Source of the DNA: Chitinophaga pollutisoli
Lineage (GTDB): Bacteria > Bacteroidota > Bacteroidia > Chitinophagales > Chitinophagaceae
Assembly: GCF_038396755.1 (NCBI RefSeq)
Contig: NZ_CP149822.1
Location: 3,348,001-3,412,000 of the forward strand
Direction of reading: 5' to 3'
Length of the DNA stretch: 64,000 nt
The position numbers and the translations under genes were made by a program. How positions within the stretch are numbered: position 1 is the stretch's first letter; each line of letters opens with the position of its first letter. This document shows, one piece after another, positions 9,066 through 18,239 of this stretch. Below the pieces are notes generated by a model. It saw only the letters and a list, made by a program, of their open reading frames with translations, made no database searches and was not told where the DNA came from.

Positions 9066-10198
9066 ATGCCGACATTATACCAAATCCTGGGCGTCCCCGA
9101 AAATGCGACGCCCGCATTCATGAAAACCGCCTTCCGGAAGCTCTCGATGCAATATCATCCGGATCGCAATCCCGGCAATCCCGCCGCGGAGGCACGGTTT
9201 CGTGAAGTGCTGGAGGCATACCGCATCCTGTCCGATCCCGACGATCGGATGCGCTATGATCGTCAGCTCGCCTGGAGCCGCATGCCACCTCAACAGGCGA
9301 GTAATCAACAAACCCAGTCACAGCAACGCCATCATCATACCCAGCAACGGCAATCGGCCGCGAATCCGCCTCCGCCCGCCGCGCCTCCGCCGCGCCCGTT
9401 GCCCTGGAAATTTATGGCAGCCAGCCTCGCTGGCTTAATCCTTTTTTTGTTGGTCTATACCTGTTTGGCCCCAAACCGGATTTGCCGTTGCCGGACAACG
9501 AGCGGCCGACGTCTGCTTCCCGTGAGCTTCCGTTGAATGTTTCACCCGGCGACGAAATTCATTTTTCCACCGGCGACAAGCTTACCTATCAGGCCTGGCG
9601 AAGTTCTTTCGCGCACCTCCAATACAATGAATCGTGGCAGTCGTTCGGAACGAAGCCTGTGCCGGCACTGTTCGTTACTTTATACCAGGCTGCCGACCGC
9701 AGGCATTACAGGGATTACGTTTTTTTGCGGGAGCCGGATGGAAGCCTTCGGCAGGTTTTCCGCTACCAGGGTGGCAATTACCGCAGGGGCACCCTGAACC
9801 GGTTGTATTTCGGGACAGACGTAGAACCGGAGAGTTGCGGCACCTGCGAAATAGAGAATTTACCCCACCCGGGGATTGCCGGTATTTACCTGCGCGAAAC
9901 ACAGGACGGCTACCGGTTTGGTATGGCTACGCCAGAACATGATACGAGGATACGTGCCAACCTCGCATGGCTGGCGGCGAATCGTCATATCAACGGGGAG
10001 ACGCTTGCAAGGGAATTTCTCCGCCAGGTGCTGACCTGGCATTTCCTGCATCATGGCGATTTTTCGGCCGAAGCCGTTTTCCGGGAATACTACATGCAGC
10101 CGGATGTGGATCTGCGCTGGGAGGAAATTGCGCGATTTATCGCTATATATGAAAATAAAATAGCCTCCGACGTTGCAATACGCGCGGAGGCTATTTGA
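9066..10198 (+). pseudogene. Membrane-anchored J-domain protein, split by a -1 frameshift
   Basis: Frame one (9066-9536) begins MPTLYQILGVPENATPAF and contains the HPD of a J domain (YHPDRNPG), a Gln/His/Pro-rich linker (about 78-115) and the start of a membrane segment (FMAASLAGLILF). It then runs into a nonsense tail. A second frame, open to 10198, gives a ~240-residue domain of unknown function containing CGTCEIENLPHPGIAGIY. One extra T in the T7 run at 9442-9448 fuses them as LAGLILFFVGLYLFGPKPD, a natural membrane-span exit, giving about 377 residues. J domains stimulate DnaK; no dnaK is nearby. The stop overlaps the 3' end of the convergent tRNA. Confidence 0.75.
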
Positions 10199-10271
10199 GC
10201 CACCCATCGGAATCGAACCGACGACCTGTTATTTACGAAACAACCGCTCTAACCAGCTGAGCTAGGGTGGC
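10198..10271 (-). tRNA. tRNA-Thr (anticodon CGT)
   Basis: Cloverleaf on the minus strand: acceptor GCCACCC/GGGTGGC, D arm GCTC/GAGC, anticodon loop TTCGTAA with anticodon CGT (reads ACG), T arm GTCGG-TTCGATT-CCGAT, discriminator T. 74 nt; CCA is not encoded. The last base overlaps the stop of the convergent J-domain gene. Confidence 0.95.
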
Positions 10272-10333
10272 AGGTATGCAAAAATAATGTCCGGGACGAA
10301 ATAAACTGCATCCGTCCGAAAAAAAATCTTCGC

Positions 10334-11401
10334 CTACGCTTCGGTGAAATCTTCATCTGATGCTTCCTCATCGTCTTCTTCGCTGGTATCCATCGGGGCG
10401 CGGTTTTGCGCAGCCTCCACGGAGAGCGCATCCCAGAGGATGTCTTTCAATTCCTGCAGTCCTGTTTGTGTGACGGCGGAAATGAATACGTGGGGCACGT
10501 CTGCCGGGAGCTCAGCGGAAATGGCTTCCTTCAGTTCCTCGTCGAGCATGTCGCTTTTGGAAATGGCGATGAGGAACTGTTTATCGAGGAGCTCGGGGTT
10601 GAATTGTTCTAGCTCGTTGAGGAGGATGTCGAATTCTTTTTTATGATCGGTGCTGTCTGCCGGGATTACGAATAGCAGCACGGCGTTCCGTTCGATGTGC
10701 CGGAGGAACCGGTGGCCGAGGCCTTTCCCTTCGTGGGCGCCTTCGATGATGCCGGGGAGGTCGGCCATGCAGAACGAGCGGTCGTCGCGGTAGGGTACCA
10801 TGCCCAGTTGTGGCGTGAGGGTGGTAAAGGCGTAATTCGCGATTTTAGGCCTGGCGGCGGTGATGCTGGAGAGGAGGGTAGACTTTCCGGCATTGGGGAA
10901 TCCCACCAATCCAACGTCGGCCAAAACCTTGAGTTCCAGGACCTTCCACCCTTCCAGGCCGGGTTGGCCGGGTTGGGCGTATTCGGGCGCCTGGTTGGTG
11001 GGGCTTTTGAAATAAGCGTTCCCGCGGCCTCCCTGGCCGCCGGGCATGAAGATGATCTCTTCGCCATCGCGCAGCACTTCGGCTTCTACTTCCCCGGTTT
11101 CCTCGTCGCGGACGATGGTGCCGAGGGGCACTTCAATCACGATGTCTTTCCCATTGTGGCCGGTGCAGTTGTCGCCGCTGCCGTTTCCGCCGTTTTCGGC
11201 CAGTACGTTTTTATACCAGCGCAGGTGCAGCAAGGTCCACAGCTGGGCGTTGCCGCGCAGGATGAGGTGGCCGCCGCGCCCGCCGTCGCCGCCGTCGGGG
11301 CCCGCCAGCGCCTTGAATTTGGTGCGCATAAAATGCTTGCTGCCCGCGCCGCCGTGGCCGGATTTACAAAATACCCTGATATAGTCTACAAAATTCTCCA
11401 T
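10334..11401 (-). CDS. obg: Obg/CgtA family GTPase
   Basis: 355 residues. A glycine-rich Obg fold (1-158: [48 protein letters not shown]) is followed by a G domain with G1 [10 protein letters not shown]3 [16 protein letters not shown] and G4-like SKSD. The C-terminus is a short acidic tail ([13 protein letters not shown]) rather than an OCT domain. Obg is an essential ribosome-associated GTPase in large-subunit assembly and stress response. It lies downstream of adk but beyond a strong hairpin, so it may have its own promoter. Confidence 0.96.
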   Translation of the reverse strand: MENFVDYIRVFCKSGHGGAGSKHFMRTKFKALAGPDGGDGGRGGHLILRGNAQLWTLLHLRWYKNVLAENGGNGSGDNCTGHNGKDIVIEVPLGTIVRDEETGEVEAEVLRDGEEIIFMPGGQGGRGNAYFKSPTNQAPEYAQPGQPGLEGWKVLELKVLADVGLVGFPNAGKSTLLSSITAARPKIANYAFTTLTPQLGMVPYRDDRSFCMADLPGIIEGAHEGKGLGHRFLRHIERNAVLLFVIPADSTDHKKEFDILLNELEQFNPELLDKQFLIAISKSDMLDEELKEAISAELPADVPHVFISAVTQTGLQELKDILWDALSVEAAQNRAPMDTSEEDDEEASDEDFTEA

Positions 11402-11444
11402 GTGTCAACATTTGCCGGTCCGGGAGGTCCGGCAGTAAAAAGCA

Positions 11445-11489
11445 AAACGCAAAGATCGTAAAGTTTGGCTTTACCTGATCTTTGCGTTT
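11445..11489 (-). terminator. Long hairpin terminator between adk and obg
   Basis: A 13-bp arm AAACGCAAAGATC (11445-11457) pairs with GATCTTTGCGTTT (11477-11489), with an inner 6-bp stem GTAAAG/CTTTAC. On the minus strand it is followed by TTGCTTTTT, giving a strong rho-independent terminator for adk. Confidence 0.82.
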
Positions 11490-11513
11490 AAATATGATGC
11501 AAAACGGGCAGTG

Positions 11514-12101
11514 CTATACGCGAACGCCCACCAGATCGTCGATTTCTTTGCTCAGCGAATCGAAAATATTCTCGATCGTGCCTTCGCCTTTGATTTTCTT
11601 CAGCTTGCCGTATTTGGCGTAATGATCGGCCACGGGAGCGGTTTTGTTATGATACTCCACGATGCGTTTTTTCACCACATCCTCGCTGGCATCGTCCGAC
11701 CGGCCGGAGGTCTGACCGCGCTCCAGGAGGCGGCGAACCAGCTCATCTTCAGGTACTTCGAGGCTCAACACGGCGGAAATAGCCGTTTTCTTGAGGGAGA
11801 GCAGCTTATCCAGCGCTTCCGCCTGGGCGGTAGTGCGCGGAAAACCGTCGAAAATGAAGCCGCGGGCTTCCGGATTGGCGTCCAGTTTGGAGGAAATCAT
11901 GCCGATTACCACCTCGTCAGGCACCAGTAGGCCCTGGTCCATCACTTTCTGCGCCTCGATCCCCAACGGCGTTTTCGCCGCGATCTCGGAGCGCAACAGG
12001 TCGCCGGTGGACAGGTGAAGCAATCCGTACTTTTCGATAATGTTGGCACTCTGCGTTCCTTTCCCGCTGCCGGGAGGGCCAAATAAAATTAAATTGACCA
12101 T
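11514..12101 (-). CDS. adk: Adenylate kinase
   Basis: 195 residues, AMP + ATP to 2 ADP. P-loop GPPGSGKGTQ at residues 8-17, AMP-binding STGDLLRSEI, and FDGFPRTTAQAE are intact. The lid is the short form seen in many Bacteroidota (RGQTSGRSDDASEDVVKKRI) with no zinc Cys. The start at 12101 (MVNLILFG) is preferred over an in-frame codon at 12131, which would add ten unconserved residues. A TATATTTG box lies about 120 bp upstream. Confidence 0.95.
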   Translation of the reverse strand: MVNLILFGPPGSGKGTQSANIIEKYGLLHLSTGDLLRSEIAAKTPLGIEAQKVMDQGLLVPDEVVIGMISSKLDANPEARGFIFDGFPRTTAQAEALDKLLSLKKTAISAVLSLEVPEDELVRRLLERGQTSGRSDDASEDVVKKRIVEYHNKTAPVADHYAKYGKLKKIKGEGTIENIFDSLSKEIDDLVGVRV

Positions 12102-12223
12102 GTGTTGCTGATAAAAATTCACCGCAAGCAATAGACTTGCGCTTGTTTACAGGTTCATTTAAAGACGTTTCTTCTTACAGACAGCGCCCTAAAAAGGTTC
12201 ATCTACCCACGAACCGTAAGGTG

Positions 12224-12231
12224 CAAATATA
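12224..12231 (-). promoter_or_regulatory. -7 box of the adk promoter
   Basis: Minus-strand TATATTTG matches the Bacteroidota -7 consensus TAnnTTTG exactly. The -33 element is not clear. It would give a ~120-nt leader for adk. Confidence 0.45.
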
Positions 12232-12384
12232 ATAAGAAATTGAATGAGTTGGTAATTAAAATTGTAATTACTGAATTCTCACAAAGGTATTAGTCAAATT
12301 AGTAAACGTAATTCAATAAAACAAGGAAAATCGTAGACGGCGTTTAAATCGCGCGAATGACCGGCGAACCACCTGTCCCAAAGA

Positions 12385-12392
12385 TATATTTG
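12385..12392 (+). promoter_or_regulatory. -7 box of the GH3/serine-hydrolase gene
   Basis: TATATTTG, an exact TAnnTTTG match, about 70 bp before the ATG. No clear -33 TTTG. Confidence 0.4.
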
Positions 12393-12463
12393 TTTAATGC
12401 AATGCGTTCGCCGTCAGTCAATTCCCGCTCGCGCATGCACACAATTTTTGTTATGTTTATGAC

Positions 12464-15457
12464 ATGATGAGATTAATAACGGTAGCAGGGCTAAGCGGAC
12501 TGCTTATGGCGGCTTCCGCCCGGCCGGAAAACATCCATGCGAAATCATTCCCCCATACGGAAATCACCCTGCAGGCCCGCCCGGGTCCCGGACCGGCGGA
12601 GCGATGGGCCGACAGCGTTTTCAACTCCCTCAGCCATGAGGAAAGGATCGCCCAGCTGATCATGATCCGCGTGCATTCCAATCTTGGCGCCGACCACGTG
12701 GCCGCCGTGCTCAACGATATCAGGAATGTGAAAGTGGGAGGGATCGTTACCTTCCAGGGCGGCCCCGGCCGGCAGGCTAATCTCGTCAACCGGCTGCAGG
12801 CCACCAGCAAAACGCCGCTCCTCGTGGCGGTAGACGGTGAATGGGGCCTGGGCATGCGGTTCGTCGACAGCGTCATCGCCTTCCCCCGCAACCTCATGCT
12901 GGGTGCCGTGCAAGACAGCGCCCTCATCTACGAAGTGGGCAAAGCCATCGGCGAACAATGCCGCCGCATGGGTATCCAATACAACTTCGCGCCGGTGCTC
13001 GACGTCAACAATAATCCCGAAAACCCCGTCATCAACGACCGCTCTTTCGGCGAAGACAAATACCAGGTGGCGCGCCTTGGCGTGGCCATGATCAAAGGCA
13101 TGCAGGACGCGGGCATCCTCGCCTGCGCCAAGCACTTCCCCGGCCATGGCGATACCGATGTAGATTCCCACCATGATCTCCCCGTGATCCGGAAATCGCT
13201 AGCCAGCCTCGATTCCCTGGAACTGTATCCCTTCCGCCGCGCCATCGAAGCCGGCGTTGCTTCGGTGATGATCGCACACCTGAACGTTCCAGCCATCGAT
13301 AACAAAGCCAATACGCCTACATCCATCTCCTACAAAACCGTTACCGACATGCTGAAGAAAGACATGGGTTTCGACGGCATTGTGGTGACCGACGCACTGG
13401 AGATGCAGGGCATCCGCAAATATTACAGCAACGGCCAGGAGTCGCTGCAAAGCCTGCTCGCTGGTAACGATCTCATGGAACTTCCTTCCACCGCAAAGGG
13501 CAGCGTGCAGGCCATCGCCGCCGCCATCCGGAAAGGTCAGATCTCCCGGGAAGAAGTCTATATGCGGGTGAAGAAAATCCTCCGCGCCAAGTACGAAACC
13601 GGCCTTGCCAATGTGCAAGCGATCGATCCCGTTAACATCGCGAAAGACCTGAACGCCGAAGTACTGCCGCTCCGCCGCCGGATCTCGGAAGCTGCTATCA
13701 CCGTTCTTCGGAACGATAATCACCTGTTGCCCATGTCGCCCGTTGCGGGCCGGCAGAAAATCGCCGTGGTGGCGGTTGGGGTTGACGGTGGAAATAATAC
13801 GTTCCTCAACGCCGTGCGCGCCCATCGCCCCGACGTAGCCGGCTATGTGTTCAGCCCCCGCCAAACCGAAGCGCAGATCGCCGGGATGGTGAAAGTGCTG
13901 AAACGCGACTACGACGCCGTGATCGTGGCGCTGCAGGATTACAGCCGCCGGCCCGCCAATAATTATGGCATCACCCGCGCGGAAAGGGCCGTCATCAAAC
14001 AGATACAGGAGGAAATGCCCGCCGTGACCGTGGCCTTCGGCAATCCTTACGCCATCCGTTATTTCTGCGAAGCGCCCACCATCATCGCGGCATATGAGGA
14101 CGACAGCATCACCCACCGCGCCGCGGCCGACGTGATTTTCGGCAAGTTACCACCCAAAGGAAAACTGCCCGTCACCGTTTGTGAAAATTTCCCATTCGGT
14201 ACCGGACTTAGCAGTCTCGTTCCTGAAACACCGGCCGTGTCTGTTTTGCAAACCGTTGAGCCGGAAAGTGTCGGGATGAGCAGCATCGTTCTGCAAAGGC
14301 TCGATTCGCTGGCCTACGACATGATCGCGCAAGGCGCCGCCCCCGGTTGCCAGATCCTGGCGCTGAAAAATGGCAAGCTCGTTTATCATAAAAACTTCGG
14401 ATTCTATGATTACAGCCAGCGGGAAAAAGTAACCGACAGCTCAGTATACGACCTTGCTTCCGTGACGAAAATCTGCGCTACCACTTTGTCTGTCATGAAG
14501 TTGTATGACGAAGGCAAGCTCCAGCTCGACGCCACGCTCGGCACTTACCTGCCCTGGGTGCGCGGTACCGACAAAGCGCGCCTTACCATCCGCGACATTC
14601 TCCTGCACCAGGCCGGGTTAGTATCATATATTCCTTTCTACAAAGAAACCCTCATGCCGAACGGCTGGCCTGACACGCTGCTGTTTGCCGCCCACCAGGA
14701 TTCGATGCACACGGTCCGCGTAGCGGAAAACCTCTACATGCAGGAGCGCTATATCGATACCATGTTCCGCCGGATCCTCGACAGCAAAGTGCTGCCTGCC
14801 GGCCGCCAATATATTTACAGCGACAATGATTTCATTTTCCTCGGCAAGATCGTAGAAGCGCTGACGGGTCAAACGCTGGACCACTATGTGCGCGAAACGT
14901 TCTATGAGCCCCTCGGGCTCGAAACCACCGGCTTCGAACCGCGGAGCCGCCTGGCGCTCACACGGCTGGTGCCTACAGAGTTTGAATCCAATTTCAGGGT
15001 GCAATGGATCCGCGGCGACGTACATGACCCCGGCGCCGCGATGTTCGGCGGGGTAGCCGGCCATGCAGGGTTATTTTCCAGCGCCGGCGATCTCGGCAAA
15101 CTCGTGCAGATGCTCATGAACGGCGGTGCTTACAACGGCGTGCAATACATCCGCCCCGCAACCATCCAGATGTTTACGGGATACCATTCCGGCATCAGCC
15201 GCCGGGGGCTGGGGTGGGATAAGCCGGAGAAGGACAATGCGAAAAGGAAAGACCCTTATCCCTGCAAGTCATGCTCGCCGCAAACGTACGGGCATACCGG
15301 GTTTACCGGCACCTGCGTGTGGATAGATCCGCAATCCAGCCTGGCATTCGTTTTCCTGAGCAACAGGGTTTGCCCGAACGGGGGATCGAACTACAAATTG
15401 TCGTCGCTGAAAGTGCGGGAGAACATGATGGAAACCCTTTACCAGGCGATGTTATAG
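12464..15457 (+). CDS. Secreted GH3 beta-N-acetylglucosaminidase fused to a beta-lactamase-like serine hydrolase
   Basis: 997 residues with a short N-terminal signal. The GH3 catalytic barrel (about 50-380) has the NagZ-type general acid/base loop KHFPGHGDTDVDSH starting at Lys223 and the nucleophile Asp310 in VVTDALEM. A GH3 C-terminal alpha/beta domain spans about 395-590. The last ~390 residues are a class C beta-lactamase/esterase-like domain with SVTK (Ser666, Lys669), a YSD triad variant and HTG at 944-946. NagZ-like domains cleave GlcNAc from anhydro-muropeptides; the second domain may act on peptide or ester bonds. Such fusions are known in Bacteroidota and suggest periplasmic or outer-membrane peptidoglycan turnover. 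A terminator follows. Confidence 0.9.
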   Translation: MMRLITVAGLSGLLMAASARPENIHAKSFPHTEITLQARPGPGPAERWADSVFNSLSHEERIAQLIMIRVHSNLGADHVAAVLNDIRNVKVGGIVTFQGGPGRQANLVNRLQATSKTPLLVAVDGEWGLGMRFVDSVIAFPRNLMLGAVQDSALIYEVGKAIGEQCRRMGIQYNFAPVLDVNNNPENPVINDRSFGEDKYQVARLGVAMIKGMQDAGILACAKHFPGHGDTDVDSHHDLPVIRKSLASLDSLELYPFRRAIEAGVASVMIAHLNVPAIDNKANTPTSISYKTVTDMLKKDMGFDGIVVTDALEMQGIRKYYSNGQESLQSLLAGNDLMELPSTAKGSVQAIAAAIRKGQISREEVYMRVKKILRAKYETGLANVQAIDPVNIAKDLNAEVLPLRRRISEAAITVLRNDNHLLPMSPVAGRQKIAVVAVGVDGGNNTFLNAVRAHRPDVAGYVFSPRQTEAQIAGMVKVLKRDYDAVIVALQDYSRRPANNYGITRAERAVIKQIQEEMPAVTVAFGNPYAIRYFCEAPTIIAAYEDDSITHRAAADVIFGKLPPKGKLPVTVCENFPFGTGLSSLVPETPAVSVLQTVEPESVGMSSIVLQRLDSLAYDMIAQGAAPGCQILALKNGKLVYHKNFGFYDYSQREKVTDSSVYDLASVTKICATTLSVMKLYDEGKLQLDATLGTYLPWVRGTDKARLTIRDILLHQAGLVSYIPFYKETLMPNGWPDTLLFAAHQDSMHTVRVAENLYMQERYIDTMFRRILDSKVLPAGRQYIYSDNDFIFLGKIVEALTGQTLDHYVRETFYEPLGLETTGFEPRSRLALTRLVPTEFESNFRVQWIRGDVHDPGAAMFGGVAGHAGLFSSAGDLGKLVQMLMNGGAYNGVQYIRPATIQMFTGYHSGISRRGLGWDKPEKDNAKRKDPYPCKSCSPQTYGHTGFTGTCVWIDPQSSLAFVFLSNRVCPNGGSNYKLSSLKVRENMMETLYQAML

Positions 15458-15482
15458 CATCATAAAGGAACTAAATTGACAG

Positions 15483-15507
15483 GGCCCGCCGGATGTGCGG
15501 GCCTTTT
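15483..15507 (+). terminator. Terminator of the GH3/serine-hydrolase gene
   Basis: GGCCCGC (15483-15489), 7-nt loop, GCGGGCC (15497-15503), then TTTT. Confidence 0.8.
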
Positions 15508-15527
15508 AGTTTTTCGTGTTAACAAAA

Positions 15528-15562
15528 ACAGGCAGCCGGAGAACAAGTCACGGGCTGCCTGT
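15528..15562 (-). terminator. Terminator of the small secreted protein gene
   Basis: ACAGGCAGCC (15528-15537) pairs with GGCTGCCTGT (15553-15562). On the minus strand it is followed by TTTTTGTT. It faces the plus-strand terminator of the convergent neighbour. Confidence 0.78.
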
Positions 15563-15591
15563 GAGGGATGACAGGGCTGGAAGGCCTGGGG

Positions 15592-16062
15592 TTATTCGAC
15601 AGACACGGCGCGGTTCACCATGTACTGCGTCTTGATAACAACGGATTTTTCCAGTTTATTTTTTCCATTTCTGATTTCAAAGGTATAATCGCCGTCTTCC
15701 AGCTTTTCGAGGTTGTAACGGCCAACAAACCTGGGTGAAGTCAGATCAAGCGCTTCTTTGTGGAGCGTGTTATTGTTGGTGTCTTTAATGTACAGGGTGA
15801 GTTTGTCCTGCATGGGATTGTCGATCTGTACGAGGAATCTGAGCCCGCGGGCGCCATCCTGGGAGATATCGATTTTGCATCCTCTTTGCGCCATGTAGCT
15901 GGCGCCTTCGGGTGCTTTTTCTCCACGGGTTTCACGTTTGGCGGGTTCTTCTGTCGCATAGGCGAAGGCGCGATCCTGTGCGAAAGCCTGCATCGAAATG
16001 CCGATTACCAGTAATGCTGCCGTAAAAAATCGTTTTGGAGCCGCAACAAATGTCTTTTTCAT
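15592..16062 (-). CDS. Small secreted protein with a beta-sandwich-like C-terminal half
   Basis: 156 residues. A Lys-rich start and hydrophobic stretch (AALLVIGISMQAFAQ) form a clear signal peptide cut near residue 29. The mature part has a charged Glu/Lys linker, then about 100 residues of alternating strands (LRFLVQIDNPMQDKLTLYI, VGRYNLEKLEDGDYTFEI) resembling small Bacteroidota periplasmic DUF3244-type sandwiches or type IX sorting-domain folds. I do not recognise a specific function. It stands alone, with its own terminator. Confidence 0.65.
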   Translation of the reverse strand: MKKTFVAAPKRFFTAALLVIGISMQAFAQDRAFAYATEEPAKRETRGEKAPEGASYMAQRGCKIDISQDGARGLRFLVQIDNPMQDKLTLYIKDTNNNTLHKEALDLTSPRFVGRYNLEKLEDGDYTFEIRNGKNKLEKSVVIKTQYMVNRAVSVE

Positions 16063-16448
16063 TGTCTTAAATGTTTAATAGTTAACTTCTCTGGATCAGT
16101 AAGTGCGTTTACATTGACGACACAAAGGTCCAGCAGTGTCATTAAGCCAACATTAAGTGGACATTAAGTAAATGTGAGCAGATCGTTGATTTATTGTTAT
16201 CGATAGTTAATTGCTCGAACGGAAATCACTGTGCCTGGGGTAGGTTCGGTCTGTCTGTAAGCTGCTGACGGGCTAAAATTGTTAATCATCTGTTAATCAG
16301 GAAGACGAATGTACAACTTAACATTATACAAAAATCAAAACGCCTGAAATATTTTTCGTATAAGATAGCGTATAGAATACACAAACGCCGCCAACCCGGG
16401 AAGGCGGCGGCGTTTTGTGGGCTATTGTCTTATTTTGATAATTGATTG
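16063..16448. other. Intergenic region upstream of the small secreted protein gene
   Basis: GACCTTTG, one base off TAnnTTTG, lies on the minus strand at about 16123-16130 with a TTG 17 bp upstream, a plausible promoter for the 15592-16062 gene. The hairpin ending susD lies at the right side. Nothing coding is visible. Confidence 0.4.
16382..16417 (-). terminator. Hairpin terminator downstream of the SusD-like gene
   Basis: CAAACGCCGCC (16382-16392) pairs with GGCGGCGTTTTG (16406-16417) around a 13-nt loop. The G/C-rich stem is flanked by A/T on both sides. Confidence 0.7.
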
Positions 16449-18227
16449 TTAATTATAACCCGGGTTTTGTTTGATTAAATCGTTCCGCCGGATCTCCGCC
16501 GCCATGATCGGCAGCAGGTAATGCTTGTTGGAGAAAACGCGGTCCTGCCCGCTGTTCACCACTTTGTAAGTCCAGGTGTAGGTGTTGTCGGGGTTCAGTT
16601 TGCCGAAGATGTCGATCGCATTGGCGGGGCCGGAAAACACTGTTTCGGCGATCATCCAGCGGCGGGCGTCATAATAACGGTGATCCTCGAAAGCCAGCTC
16701 GTAGCGGCGCTCGTAACGCAGCCCTTCGCGGAGCGCATCACCCGCCACCGTGTTGGCGAATGCGGGCATGCCGCCACGGGTGCGGATCTCGTTAATGTAA
16801 ACGCGCGCTTCATCATGCCGGTTCAGCTCGATCAATGCTTCCGCTGCGTTCAGCAGGATCTCGGAATAGCGATACCAGGGCCAGGCCTGGTCGCCGCGGA
16901 AAAACTGCGCGTCGAGTGTAATGTCCATGAACTTGCGGATATAATACCCCGTGTAGGTACCATTCCAGTTTTCGATAGCGCTGCTGCGCGTATCGAGGCC
17001 GGCTTGTACGGTGATGGCGCCTTGTGCGTTTTTCTTCTCGAAACGCGCGGTCTGGATCTCACCTACGGGATCGAGCGCGATCGCGTCGCTGGGGCGTTTC
17101 TTCCACTTGGCGCCGTTATACAAAATCGTTGCGTAGAAGCGCGGATCGCGGTTGGCGTAAGGGTTTGCGGCATGCGTGGCGTTGGCCCAGCTGAAAGGCG
17201 TACCGTCCGCCATCTGGTAGCCGCTCACGAAATTTTCCAACGGAACGTTCCCGCCCCAGTTGTGATAGCCGTTCGGACCATTGTACAAGTCGTGCGAGGT
17301 GCCCTGGAACTGGCGGTTGAAATACCGCGCGAAAATGATCTCCGAATTATCCTTGTCCAGAAACACACGGGTGTAGTTGTCGGTGGCGTTGGACGTGGGT
17401 TTGTAAAGGGAGAAAACGTGCTCGTCGATGATCGCCTTTGCGGCATCGTACGCTTTTTGGTAACGTTCCGCTTTCTGTGCGTCGGAGCTGTTCACATAAC
17501 CGCGATACGCTTCGGCGGCAGTAATGTTCTGCTGGCTGAAAAGGGGGCTGGCCGCAAACAGCAGCATGCGCGACTTCAGCGCCATGGCGGCGTATTTGGT
17601 GGCGCGACCGGGTTGTTCGTGTTTGGGAGGAAGGATGCCTGCGGCCTTGTCGCAATCTTCTACGATAAAATTCACGCACTCCTCGAAGGAACCGCGGGGG
17701 ATCATCATTTCATCGCGATTCTCAAGGGAAAAGGGTTTTTTCACGACGGGAACCCCACCCCAGAAGCGCACCAATGTGTGATAAAAATATGCGCGCAGAT
17801 AATGCACTTCCCCGATCAGCCGCTGCCGCAGCGCTTCGTCGGTAAACGGCGCCTGGCCTACCATCTCGAAGAAAATATTGCAGTTGCGGATCGCGCGGTA
17901 ATATTTCTGCCACTCGCCGTATCGGTCGTTGAACGCACCAAGGTCGTCGGCCGAAAGCGCTTCAGTTACCGCCGTCTGCGTCCCGTAATTATGGATGAAA
18001 CGGCTTTCATCTGAAACGGAACTGAGCATTACCTCCGTAAAGCCATGCCGCTTCTGGAGATACAGGTTGTTAACGTAAGCCACCACCAACGCGGGGTCTT
18101 TCCAGACGTCCTCGTCTCGGTAATCGTTCAGCGGCTTCTTATTCAGTATGTCTTTGTTGCACGCGCCGGATACCAGGAGCATCGCCGCGAGGAACATATA
18201 TGTAAAGTGTTGGATTAATCTTTTCAT
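16449..18227 (-). CDS. RagB/SusD-family nutrient-binding outer-membrane lipoprotein
   Basis: 592 residues. The lipobox LLVSGAC with Cys at about residue 23 is followed by the family N-terminus NKDILNKKPLNDY. TPR-type helices and the C-terminal SusD_RagB domain follow (LRYERRYELAFEDHRYYDARRW, then LLPIMAAEIRRNDLIKQNPGYN near the end, each in separate blocks). It forms the lid of the TonB-dependent transporter encoded 12 bp upstream. The substrate cannot be read from the sequence, and no carbohydrate-active enzyme is in the same operon. Confidence 0.95.
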   Translation of the reverse strand: MKRLIQHFTYMFLAAMLLVSGACNKDILNKKPLNDYRDEDVWKDPALVVAYVNNLYLQKRHGFTEVMLSSVSDESRFIHNYGTQTAVTEALSADDLGAFNDRYGEWQKYYRAIRNCNIFFEMVGQAPFTDEALRQRLIGEVHYLRAYFYHTLVRFWGGVPVVKKPFSLENRDEMMIPRGSFEECVNFIVEDCDKAAGILPPKHEQPGRATKYAAMALKSRMLLFAASPLFSQQNITAAEAYRGYVNSSDAQKAERYQKAYDAAKAIIDEHVFSLYKPTSNATDNYTRVFLDKDNSEIIFARYFNRQFQGTSHDLYNGPNGYHNWGGNVPLENFVSGYQMADGTPFSWANATHAANPYANRDPRFYATILYNGAKWKKRPSDAIALDPVGEIQTARFEKKNAQGAITVQAGLDTRSSAIENWNGTYTGYYIRKFMDITLDAQFFRGDQAWPWYRYSEILLNAAEALIELNRHDEARVYINEIRTRGGMPAFANTVAGDALREGLRYERRYELAFEDHRYYDARRWMIAETVFSGPANAIDIFGKLNPDNTYTWTYKVVNSGQDRVFSNKHYLLPIMAAEIRRNDLIKQNPGYN

Positions 18228-18239
18228 GACGCTAGTTTT

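Larger units (their letters stand above)
12132..12463. other. Divergent intergenic region between adk and the GH3 gene
   Basis: AT-rich, non-coding. It holds two oppositely oriented TAnnTTTG boxes (12224-12231 minus, 12385-12392 plus), each directed at the flanking gene. I see no other feature. Confidence 0.5.
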
